A stretch of 11,114 nt of DNA from an uncultured Collinsella sp. GTDB taxonomy: Bacteria > Actinomycetota > Coriobacteriia > Coriobacteriales > Coriobacteriaceae. Shown here piece after piece: positions 6,067 through 11,114 of the stretch. Under the pieces are notes generated by a model that was not told the DNA's origin, did no database searches, and worked only from the letters and a program-made list of their open reading frames with translations. The stretch is from NCBI GenBank assembly GCA_900549245.1, contig URNQ01000039.1, positions 1 through 11,114 of the forward strand, read 5' to 3'. How positions within the stretch are numbered: position 1 is the first letter of the stretch; every line of letters starts with the position of its first letter. The translations under genes were made by a program, and so were the position numbers.

Positions 6067-6897
6067 ATGGCTGTAAAGCACCTTAAGCCGACCTCCGCTG
6101 GTAGGCGTTGGCAGACGATCTCCGATTTCTCCGAGATCACCTGCACCAAGCCCGAGAAGTCTCTTCTCGAGCCCCTGCCCAAGAAGGCCGGTCGTAACAA
6201 CAACGGCCGCATCACCACCCGCCACCAGGGCGGCGGCGTGAAGCGTCGTTACCGCGTGATCGACTTCAAGCGCAACAAGGACGGCGTGCCCGCCAAGGTT
6301 GCCACGATCGAGTACGATCCGAACCGTTCCGCTCGCATCGCTCTGCTGCACTACGCTGACGGTGAGAAGCGCTACATCCTGGCCCCCAAGGGCCTCGAGG
6401 TCGGTCAGACCATCATGTCCGGTTCTGACGCCGACATCAAGCCGGGCAACGCTCTGCCCCTCGCCGACATCCCCGTCGGTACGCTCATCCACGCCGTCGA
6501 GTTCCAGCCGGGCAAGGGCGCCGCTATCGCCCGTTCCGCCGGTAACTCCTGTCAGCTGATGGGTAAGGAGGGCAAGTACGCTATCGTCCGTATGCCTTCC
6601 TCCGAGATGCGCCGCATCCTCGTTACCTGCCGCGCCACCGTCGGTGAGGTCGGCAACGCCGATCACGCCAACATCGTCATCGGCAAGGCCGGCCGTAAGC
6701 GTCACATGAACGTGCGCCCGACCGTCCGCGGTACCGTCATGAACCCTGTCGACCACCCGCACGGCGGTGGCGAGGGCAAGAACCACACCTCTGGTCGTCC
6801 CTCTGTTACCCCCTGGGGTAAGCCGACGAAGGGCCTTCGTACGCGCAAGAAGAAGAAGGTCTCGAACCAGCACATCATTCGTCGCCGTAAGAAGTAA
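6067..6897 (+). CDS. rplB: 50S ribosomal protein L2
   Basis: L2 is a primary 23S rRNA binder needed for subunit association and peptidyl transferase assembly. The 276-residue length is standard. Landmarks are the N-terminal MAVKHLKPTSAGRR, NNNGRITTRHQGGG, KRRYRVIDFKRNK, IEYDPNRSARIALLHYADGEKRYI, and the conserved VDHPHGGGEGK with its functionally important His at about residue 230. The basic C-terminus KGLRTRKKKKVSNQHIIRRRKK is typical. I chose ATG 6067, not upstream in-frame codons, because of GAAAGGGA 7 nt before it and because the family begins here. It opens the second tight run of genes, with rpsS 32 nt downstream. Confidence 0.97.
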   Translation: MAVKHLKPTSAGRRWQTISDFSEITCTKPEKSLLEPLPKKAGRNNNGRITTRHQGGGVKRRYRVIDFKRNKDGVPAKVATIEYDPNRSARIALLHYADGEKRYILAPKGLEVGQTIMSGSDADIKPGNALPLADIPVGTLIHAVEFQPGKGAAIARSAGNSCQLMGKEGKYAIVRMPSSEMRRILVTCRATVGEVGNADHANIVIGKAGRKRHMNVRPTVRGTVMNPVDHPHGGGEGKNHTSGRPSVTPWGKPTKGLRTRKKKKVSNQHIIRRRKK

Positions 6898-6929
6898 TTT
6901 CGGATACCGAGTTTTAGGAGAAAGCACTT

Positions 6930-7190
6930 ATGAGCAGAAGTCTCAAAAAGGGCCCGTTCGTGGAGACTCGCCTTCTCTCGCGTATCACCGCGATGAACGA
7001 GGCTGGCAAGAAGGACGTCGTGAAGACCTGGTCCCGCGCGTCCACCATCTTCCCCGAGATGGTTGGTCACACCATCGCCGTCCACGACGGCCGCAAGCAT
7101 GTGCCCGTGTATGTTACCGAGTCCATGGTTGGTCACAAGCTCGGCGAGTTCGCGCCGACTCGTACGTTCCGTGGCCACAAGGCCAAATAG
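6930..7190 (+). CDS. rpsS: 30S ribosomal protein S19
   Basis: S19 binds the head of the 30S subunit next to S13 and contacts the A-site finger. The 86-residue protein matches the family along its length: SLKKGPFVE near the N-terminus, KTWSRASTIFPEMVGHTIAVHDGRKHVPVYV in the middle, and the end MVGHKLGEFAPTRTFRGH. ATG 6930 is preceded by TAGGAGA. rplV follows after 14 nt with its own GGGGG ribosome binding site. Confidence 0.97.
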   Translation: MSRSLKKGPFVETRLLSRITAMNEAGKKDVVKTWSRASTIFPEMVGHTIAVHDGRKHVPVYVTESMVGHKLGEFAPTRTFRGHKAK

Positions 7191-7204
7191 GGGGTTAACC
7201 GTAA

Positions 7205-7576
7205 ATGGCAACTAAGTCTATTGAAACTGAGGCCACCGAGGTTCGCGCCGTCGCTAAGTACGTGCGTGTTTCCCCCAGCAAGGCCCGCCTGGTGGTCGAT
7301 CTGATCCGCCGCAAGCCTGTCGCTCAGGCCTTCGACATCCTCCACTTCTGCGACCGCGCCGTCGCCGTGGATGTCGAGAAGGTTCTCCGTTCCGCCGTTG
7401 CGAACGCCGAGAACAACAACGGTCTGCGTGCTGACAACCTGGTTGTCGCCGCTGCCTATGTTGACGAGGGTCCGACGCTTAAGCGCATCCGTCCCCGCGC
7501 CAAGGGTTCCGCTTCTCGCATTCTGAAGCGTACTTCCCACATCACCGTCGTCGTTGCTCCTCGAAAGGAGGCGTAA
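7205..7576 (+). CDS. rplV: 50S ribosomal protein L22
   Basis: L22 contacts all six domains of 23S rRNA, and its beta-hairpin forms part of the peptide tunnel constriction. The 123-residue protein has the core RAVAKYVRVSPSKARLVVDLIRRKPV, then AVANAENNNGLRADNLVV, and the tunnel hairpin region PTLKRIRPRAKGSASRILKRTSHITVVV. It is slightly longer than the 110 residues of E. coli because of a short acidic N-terminal lead (MATKSIETEATE). The ribosome binding site of rpsC (AAAGGAGG) lies within its last codons, consistent with coupling. Confidence 0.97.
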   Translation: MATKSIETEATEVRAVAKYVRVSPSKARLVVDLIRRKPVAQAFDILHFCDRAVAVDVEKVLRSAVANAENNNGLRADNLVVAAAYVDEGPTLKRIRPRAKGSASRILKRTSHITVVVAPRKEA

Positions 7577-7582
7577 AGCTGT

Positions 7583-8293
7583 ATGGGTCAGAAAGTCTAC
7601 CCCACCGGCTTCCGTCTTGGCATCACCGAGAACTGGCGCTCCCGCTGGTTCGCAGAGAAGGATTACGCTAAGACCCTCGGTAACGATCTCGAGATCCGCA
7701 AGTACCTCGAGAAGCGTCTTTCCCGCGCAGCTGTCTCCCGCGTCGAGATCGAGCGCGCTGGCGACAAGGTGAAGGTCATCATCCTCACCGCTCGCCCCGG
7801 CGTTGTCATCGGTAAGAAGGGTGCCGAGATCGATACCCTCCGCACCGAGCTCGAGAAGGTCGCTGGCGTCTCCAAGGGCCAGCTCTCCGTCGACGTTGTC
7901 GAGATCAAGCGCCCCGAGCTCGACGCCAACCTCGTTGCTCAGTCTATCGCCGAGCAGCTCGAGGGCCGCGTTGCCTTCCGTCGCGCTATGCGCAAGGCTG
8001 TCCAGTCTGCTCGCAAGGCCGGCGCTAAGGGCATCCGTATCCAGTGCTCCGGTCGTCTCGGCGGTGCCGAGATGGGCCGTCGTGAGTGGTACCGTGAGGG
8101 TCGCGTGCCTCTGCACACCCTCCGTGCCAAGATCGACTACGGCACGGCTGTCGCCAGCACCACCATGGGCGCTTGCGGCGTGAAGGTCTGGATCTACCTG
8201 GGCGAGAAGCTCCCGGGCCAGCCTGTTCCCAACCCTGCACTCGAGGGCTCTTCCCGTCCTCGTCGTCGTAACTCCGAGAGGAGGGGTCAGTAG
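7583..8293 (+). CDS. rpsC: 30S ribosomal protein S3
   Basis: S3 lies on the solvent side of the 30S head at the mRNA entry tunnel and helps unwind mRNA. The 236-residue protein starts MGQKVYPTGFRLGIT as expected. Its KH domain carries the GXXG loop G77-K-K-G80 within VIGKKGAEI. The C-terminal domain includes CSGRLGGAEMGRREWYREGRVPLHTLRA and GVKVWIYLGE. The tail is Arg-rich (RPRRRNSERRGQ). The TAG stop shares its last base with the GTG start of rplP. Confidence 0.97.
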   Translation: MGQKVYPTGFRLGITENWRSRWFAEKDYAKTLGNDLEIRKYLEKRLSRAAVSRVEIERAGDKVKVIILTARPGVVIGKKGAEIDTLRTELEKVAGVSKGQLSVDVVEIKRPELDANLVAQSIAEQLEGRVAFRRAMRKAVQSARKAGAKGIRIQCSGRLGGAEMGRREWYREGRVPLHTLRAKIDYGTAVASTTMGACGVKVWIYLGEKLPGQPVPNPALEGSSRPRRRNSERRGQ

Positions 8294-8796
8294 TGCTTGC
8301 CCCTAAGCGTATTCTTCACCGCAAGGTGCAGCGTGGCTCCATGAAGGGCCAGGCCAAGGGTAATACCGAGCTGCATTTCGGCGAGTTTGGTATCCAGGCT
8401 CTCGAGGCCCATTGGATCACCAACCGTCAGATCGAGGCCGCTCGTATTGCCATGACCCGCTACATGAAGCGTGGCGGTCGTGTCTACATCACGATCTTCC
8501 CCGATAAGCCCATCACCAAGAAGCCTGCCGAGACTCGCATGGGTTCTGGTAAGGGTAACCCCGAGGAGTGGGTGGCCGTCGTCAAGCCCGGCCGCATCAT
8601 GTTCGAGGTCAAGGGCGTGCCCGAGGAGGTCGCTCGCGAGGCTCTGCGTCTTGCACAGCACAAGCTTCCCATCAAGACCAAGATTGTTGCTGCTAAGAAC
8701 GCTGAGCAGCGCATCGAGAAGGAGATGGCTGAGGAGGCCGCTCTCGAGGCCAAGTGGGCTGCTGAGGACGCCGCCGCCGCCAAGGAGGAGAACTAA
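8293..8796 (+). CDS. rplP: 50S ribosomal protein L16 with C-terminal extension
   Basis: L16 binds 23S and 5S rRNA near the A site and completes the tRNA corridor of the 50S subunit. Core motifs are present: LAPKRILHRKVQRGSMKGQAKG, FGIQALEAHWITNRQIEAARIAMTR, and PAETRMGSGKGNPEEWVAVVKPG, including the conserved Arg of TRMGSGKG. The start is GTG 8293, overlapping the rpsC stop by one base; no better start exists. The protein is 167 residues, about 30 longer than the usual 136-144. The excess is a C-terminal tail from about residue 133, rich in Ala, Glu and Lys (AEQRIEKEMAEEAALEAKWAAE and on) and probably helical. The stop overlaps the rpmC ATG by one base. Confidence 0.96.
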   Translation: MLAPKRILHRKVQRGSMKGQAKGNTELHFGEFGIQALEAHWITNRQIEAARIAMTRYMKRGGRVYITIFPDKPITKKPAETRMGSGKGNPEEWVAVVKPGRIMFEVKGVPEEVAREALRLAQHKLPIKTKIVAAKNAEQRIEKEMAEEAALEAKWAAEDAAAAKEEN

Positions 8797-9011
8797 TGAA
8801 GCCCGCAGAGATTCGTGAGCTCTCGGACGCTCAGCTCGTTGAGAAGCTGAAGGAAATGCGCGCCGAGCTCTTTAACCTTCGTTTCCAGATGGCCACCAGC
8901 CAGCTGGACAACACCGCTCGCGTCAACACCGTGAAGAAGGACATCGCTCGCGTCCTCACGGAGCAGCGCGCCCGCGAGATCGCAGCGGAGAAGTCCGCTG
9001 TCGCCGAGTAG
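8796..9011 (+). CDS. rpmC: 50S ribosomal protein L29
   Basis: L29 is a small helical protein at the peptide exit next to L23. The 71-residue protein reads MKPAEIRELSDAQLVEKLKEMRAELFNLRFQ and continues with the family's ARVNTVKKDIARVLTEQRAREIA. The ATG overlaps the rplP stop (TAATG), a typical coupled junction, with AAGGAGGAG just upstream inside rplP. rpsQ follows after 16 nt. Confidence 0.96.
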   Translation: MKPAEIRELSDAQLVEKLKEMRAELFNLRFQMATSQLDNTARVNTVKKDIARVLTEQRAREIAAEKSAVAE

Positions 9012-9027
9012 GACCTAAGGAGAGAAC

Positions 9028-9288
9028 ATGACTGATTCGCGTAACTCGCGTAAGGTCCGTACGGGTGTCGTTACCTCCGTCTCCGGTGCCAAGACCATTG
9101 TTGTCACCATCACCGAGCGCAAGCGTCATCCCAAGTACGGCAAGATGATGACCAGCTCCAAGAAGCTGCACGCTCACGACGAGGAGTGCACGGCTGGCGT
9201 GGGCGATACCGTCCGCGTTATGGAGACCCGTCCTATGTCCAAGATGAAGCGTTGGCGCCTCATCGAGGTCGTCGAGCGCGCTAAATAA
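9028..9288 (+). CDS. rpsQ: 30S ribosomal protein S17
   Basis: S17 is a primary 16S rRNA binder in the 30S body, with an OB fold. The 86-residue protein shows RKVRTGVVTSVSGAKTIVVTITERKRHPKYGKMM, then HDEECTAGVGDTVRVMETRPMSKMKRWRLIEVVE, which is the classic S17 pattern. ATG 9028 follows TAAGGAGAG. The usual next gene rplN is delayed by a 118-nt gap with RNA structure, so S17 probably ends the second expression module or precedes an internal control point. Confidence 0.97.
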   Translation: MTDSRNSRKVRTGVVTSVSGAKTIVVTITERKRHPKYGKMMTSSKKLHAHDEECTAGVGDTVRVMETRPMSKMKRWRLIEVVERAK

Positions 9289-9315
9289 GCAGTCGCTCTT
9301 ACGACTTGTACGTTT

Positions 9316-9381
9316 CCGAAGATGTGCGTATGTCTGGCTTGCATACCACGGGCCGTATAAAGGCTGCGCACCTCTCTTCGG
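9316..9381 (+). promoter_or_regulatory. Structured intergenic leader between rpsQ and rplN
   Basis: CCGAAGA (9316-9322) pairs with TCTTCGG (9375-9381), and GTGCGTA (9324-9330) with TGCGCAC (9365-9371, one G-U), separated by a 1/3-nt internal loop. The apical part holds TATG...CATA and GGGCCGTATAAAGG. The stem ends about 10 nt before the GGAGG of rplN. It could be an autogenous leader, an RNase processing site, or overlap an internal promoter: TTGTAC at 9307-9312 with TATGTC 17 nt later, or TATAAA at 9356-9361. CGTATAAA also occurs at 5953-5960 before rplB. Confidence 0.5.
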
Positions 9382-9406
9382 TTCTTAGTTCGGAGGAACA
9401 TCTACC

Positions 9407-9775
9407 ATGATTCAGATGCAAACCATGCTGAACGTCGCCGACAACTCCGGCGCTCGCAAGATTCGCTGCATCAAGGTGCTTGGCGGTTCCAAGCGTCGTT
9501 ATGCAGGCATCGGCGATGTGTTCATCGGTGCTGTCCAGGAGGCTACCCCTGGCGCCAACGTCAAGAAGAAGGACGTTGTCCGTTGCGTCGTCGTTCGCAC
9601 CGTTAAGGAGATCCGCCGCAAGGATGGCTCCTACATTCGCTTTGATGAGAACGCCTGCGTTGTCATCAACAACGATGGTTCGCCCGTCGGCACCCGTATC
9701 TTCGGGCCCGTCGCTCGCGAGCTTCGTGACAAGAAGTACATGAAGATCGTCTCGCTCGCTCCCGAGACCCTGTAG
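9407..9775 (+). CDS. rplN: 50S ribosomal protein L14
   Basis: L14 lies at the subunit interface and forms intersubunit bridges. The 122-residue length is exactly that usual for bacteria. Landmarks are MIQMQTMLNVADNSGARKIRCIKVLGG, the GDVFIGAVQEATPG segment, VKKKDVVRCVVVRTVKEIRRKDGSYIRFDENACVVIN, and GTRIFGPVARELRDKKYMKIVSLAPETL. ATG 9407 follows CGGAGGA. It opens a short final run with rplX 13 nt downstream. Confidence 0.98.
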   Translation: MIQMQTMLNVADNSGARKIRCIKVLGGSKRRYAGIGDVFIGAVQEATPGANVKKKDVVRCVVVRTVKEIRRKDGSYIRFDENACVVINNDGSPVGTRIFGPVARELRDKKYMKIVSLAPETL

Positions 9776-9788
9776 TTAGGGGAGATAT

Positions 9789-10094
9789 ATGTATATCAAG
9801 AAGGGCGATAAGGTCCAGGTTCTCTCTGGTAAGGATCGCGGCAAGCAGGGCGTTGTCCTGCGTGCTCTCCCCGCCGAGAACAAGGTCGTTGTCGAGGGCG
9901 TTTCGGTCGTCAAGAAGGCCGTCAAGCCCAACGCTGCCAACCAGCAGGGCGGCATCGTTTCGCAGGAGGCTCCCATCGACGCCTCCAACGTCAATCTCGT
10001 CTGCCCCGAGTGCGGTAAGGTTACCCGCGTCGGTCACGAGAAGGACGGCAAGAACAAGCTGCGCGTCTGCAAGAAGTGCGGCCACAAGTTCTAA
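9789..10094 (+). CDS. rplX: 50S ribosomal protein L24 (zinc-ribbon type)
   Basis: L24 starts 50S assembly by binding the 5' end of 23S rRNA. The 101-residue protein begins MYIKKGDKVQVLSGKDRGKQGVV, a KOW motif, and keeps the family's VEGVSVVKKAVKPN and GGIVSQEAPIDASNVNLVCP. The C-terminus carries two CxxC pairs (C72xxC75 and C94xxC97), the zinc-binding form of L24. ATG 9789 follows AGGGGAG. Normally rplE and rpsN follow within a few bases; here a strong terminator comes 27 nt later, so this is the last gene of the operon in this genome segment. Confidence 0.97.
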   Translation: MYIKKGDKVQVLSGKDRGKQGVVLRALPAENKVVVEGVSVVKKAVKPNAANQQGGIVSQEAPIDASNVNLVCPECGKVTRVGHEKDGKNKLRVCKKCGHKF

Positions 10095-10120
10095 GCTGTC
10101 CGCAACATCAAGTTGCTAGC

Positions 10121-10154
10121 AAAGGCCCGGATGCCACGGCACCCGGGCCTTTTT
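10121..10154 (+). terminator. Intrinsic terminator after rplX
   Basis: AAAGGCCCGG (10121-10130) is the exact complement of CCGGGCCTTT (10143-10152), and the run of T continues to 10154. Inside, TGCC...GGCA can extend the stem. This is a strong Rho-independent terminator ending the ribosomal transcript. A small hairpin GCAAC/GTTGC (10102-10106 and 10112-10116) precedes it. Confidence 0.9.
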
Positions 10155-10272
10155 CTATCCCCACTCGATGGCTTCGGTTCTGCCGTCCTGTCATTCCGGT
10201 TGCATCCAGTTTTCGGTGCCGTCTCGAATCGAGTGCCGCCAGGTGACACCCTGTCGCGTTTCGTCGGCTTCG

Positions 10273-10341
10273 GGGACAAAAGTCGGGACAACTCCAAAAA
10301 CTATTTTCGAACTCAGGGCTTTGAGTTTTTGTTTTTGTCCC
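10273..10341. repeat. Nested inverted repeat GGGACAAAA / TTTTGTCCC
   Basis: GGGACAAAA (10273-10281) and TTTTGTCCC (10333-10341) are exact inverted copies. Inside, AACTCA (10310-10315) pairs with TGAGTT (10322-10327), followed by T-rich TTTTTGTTTTTG. The inner hairpin plus T-run resembles a weak terminator. The outer arms make the whole 69-nt unit a candidate dispersed intergenic repeat. Confidence 0.5.
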
Positions 10342-10634
10342 AAAGGGCGCGGCGGGATGCCTTTGGAGGCTCGATAGCGCCGAAAACGCCCGTTTTGAAA
10401 CTTAAATGCCTTTTCGCGTGCAAGCCGCCAGCTGCAATAGGAAGTGAATCAACGCAGGTGGCTTTCAAGCAGTTTGCAAAACTGCAGGTCGCAGGTCTTC
10501 ATTGCCAGTAGGAGAAATGAGTAGTCTCAGGTGGCTTGCCCATGAGTTGACGAACGGGATTTGAGATTACGCTGACGTCCGGAAACGCTTCGAGCACGGC
10601 GTTACGTTTTTGGGGTTTGGGCGTAGCCCCTGCA

Positions 10635-10660
10635 CCCGCGAGCGCGGGCCTTAAGCCCGC
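10635..10660. repeat. Two mutually exclusive GC hairpins
   Basis: CCCGCG (10635-10640) can pair with CGCGGG (10643-10648), or GCGGGC (10644-10649) can pair with GCCCGC (10655-10660) around CTTAA. The middle segment is shared, so only one hairpin can form at a time, though the first has a loop of only two bases. A switch-like arrangement is possible but there is no adjacent gene to control. Confidence 0.35.
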
Positions 10661-10700
10661 CGAGAGGGTGACGCGTCGAAAACGAAGGGGAAAGAGAGAA

Positions 10701-10770
10701 GGGGCCGTCCCTATCATTCAGGTTGCGACCGAAGAAGACAAGGAGACCCCCTGAGCCTGAATGATGCCCC
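10701..10770. repeat. Interrupted inverted repeat before the IS remnant
   Basis: ATCATTCAGG (10713-10722) and CCTGAATGAT (10756-10765) are exact inverted copies, extended outward by GGGGC (10701-10705) and GCCCC (10766-10770) with a 7-nt asymmetry. The 12-mer GGGGCCGTCCCT at 10701-10712 is also present inverted at 10881-10892 inside the transposase remnant. It may be a mobile-element end or a terminator for the minus strand. Confidence 0.45.
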
Positions 10771-10847
10771 ACAGACCGCGTCCGACCGAGCTCAAGCCGA
10801 GCTTTTCCTGACGTCCGCCTTCGCGAAGATGATGGCTGGATTGGCTA

Positions 10848-10861
10848 TGGATTGGCAACAC
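10848..10861. mobile_element. Candidate right end of the IS3-type element
   Basis: TGGATTGGCAACAC lies immediately beyond the transposase stop codon, where IS3 elements have their right terminal repeat. GGATTGGC is also present 11 bp further out (10838-10845), so the end or an insertion scar may be duplicated. The left end is outside the window, so the terminal repeat cannot be confirmed. Confidence 0.35.
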
Positions 10862-11114
10862 TTATTTGGACGATTCCGGGAGGGACGGCCCCGCCTCCCT
10901 GAACTCGACCGGCGACATGTAGCCCAGCGTCGAGTGGATCCTGAAGTTGTTGTACCAGTGCACGTAATCCAAGAGCTTGGCTCGGAGCTCGCGCGTCCCT
11001 CCTCGGTCCTTCGGAGTGGCCGACGATCTCCCCGTTGCAGAGGTCGACGAGCAGGCAGACGTAGTTCCACGACGCCCCGACGCGCACGCAGGCCAAGTCG
11101 CTGCATATATGGGT
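10862..11114 (-). pseudogene. IS3-family transposase (OrfB) remnant with internal deletion
   Basis: Read on the minus strand from the window edge, one frame gives THICSDLACVRVGASWNYVC then LLVDLCNGEIVGHSEGPRRDA, the region around the first catalytic Asp of IS3/IS150-type DDE integrases. After about 10985-11000 homology continues in another frame: RELRAKLLDYVHWYNNFRIH then STLGYMSPVEFREAGPSLPE, ending SSK and TAA at 10862. This is the normal C-terminus of the same protein. The intervening part, which should hold the DRGSEF-type second Asp and the catalytic Glu (roughly 60 residues), is missing and the frame is shifted, so no active transposase can be made. The 5' part lies outside the window. 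IS3 family assignment rests on remembered family pattern but is strong. Confidence 0.85.

Larger units (their letters stand above)
10155..10860. other. About 700 bp with no convincing gene, rich in short inverted repeats
   Basis: No open frame here shows family resemblance. A minus-strand frame ending at 10499 (stop) has a coding-like 3' end, NAVLEAFPDVSVISNPVRQL then MGKPPETTHFSYWQ; it could be the tail of a decayed gene but I do not recognise it. A plus-strand frame around 10751-10860 reads LSLNDAPQTASDRAQ then AELFLTSAFAKMMAGLAMDW without a normal start codon, and runs into the transposon remnant. Other small items are GCAGTTT-GCA-AAACTGC (about 10469-10485), a GCAGGTC tandem pair just after it, and the repeats listed separately. 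It looks like a decayed, repeat-rich breakpoint segment. Confidence 0.5.

Noticed and set aside
10113..10511. Plus-strand open frame of 132 codons after rplX
   Set aside because: It begins inside the rplX terminator, has no ribosome binding site and reads as low-quality sequence through the hairpin repeats.
1..11114. CRISPR array, toxin-antitoxin, phage or defence system
   Set aside because: No regularly spaced direct repeats and no recognisable genes of such systems on either strand.

Overview
The window is high-GC bacterial DNA. Every convincing gene lies on the plus strand except a transposase remnant at the right edge. Gene content and protein style fit a Coriobacteriia actinobacterium, most likely Collinsella or a close relative. 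That assignment is inferred from general resemblance, not from a database search.

Left part (1-3855): four unrelated housekeeping or accessory genes. They are the 3' two thirds of accA (acetyl-CoA carboxylase carboxyltransferase alpha), a stand-alone PTS IIC sugar permease, a cation-diffusion-facilitator metal exporter with a Mn-type metal-site signature, and a histidine phosphatase. The permease ends in a clear intrinsic terminator at 1923-1956.

Junction (3856-4305): a 151-nt element with 41-nt perfect inverted arms, then a promoter-like motif and a structured leader that opens the ribosomal cluster.

Centre (4306-10094): a long run of the S10/spc ribosomal protein cluster in the canonical order rplC-rplD-rplW-rplB-rpsS-rplV-rpsC-rplP-rpmC-rpsQ-rplN-rplX. 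Three gaps stand out in otherwise tight spacing: before rplC, between rplW and rplB (179 nt), and between rpsQ and rplN (118 nt). Each holds RNA secondary structure. The first two also share a 26-bp motif (23/26 identical) that looks like a promoter or operator. The cluster therefore looks like three expression modules: L3-L4-L23, L2 through S17, and L14-L24.

The cluster is cut at both ends. There is no rpsJ (S10) before rplC, and rplX is followed by a strong terminator instead of rplE/rpsN/rpsH.

Right part (10095-11114): about 700 bp with no convincing gene but many inverted repeats, then a minus-strand IS3-family transposase remnant. The remnant has an internal deletion that removes most of the catalytic core. 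This fits a rearranged, repeat-rich breakpoint beside the truncated ribosomal cluster.

The items most worth a second look are the split ribosomal cluster with its repeated promoter motif and three structured leaders, the 151-nt palindromic element, and the L16 protein with an acidic C-terminal tail. I see no CRISPR array, tRNA, rRNA or defence system.
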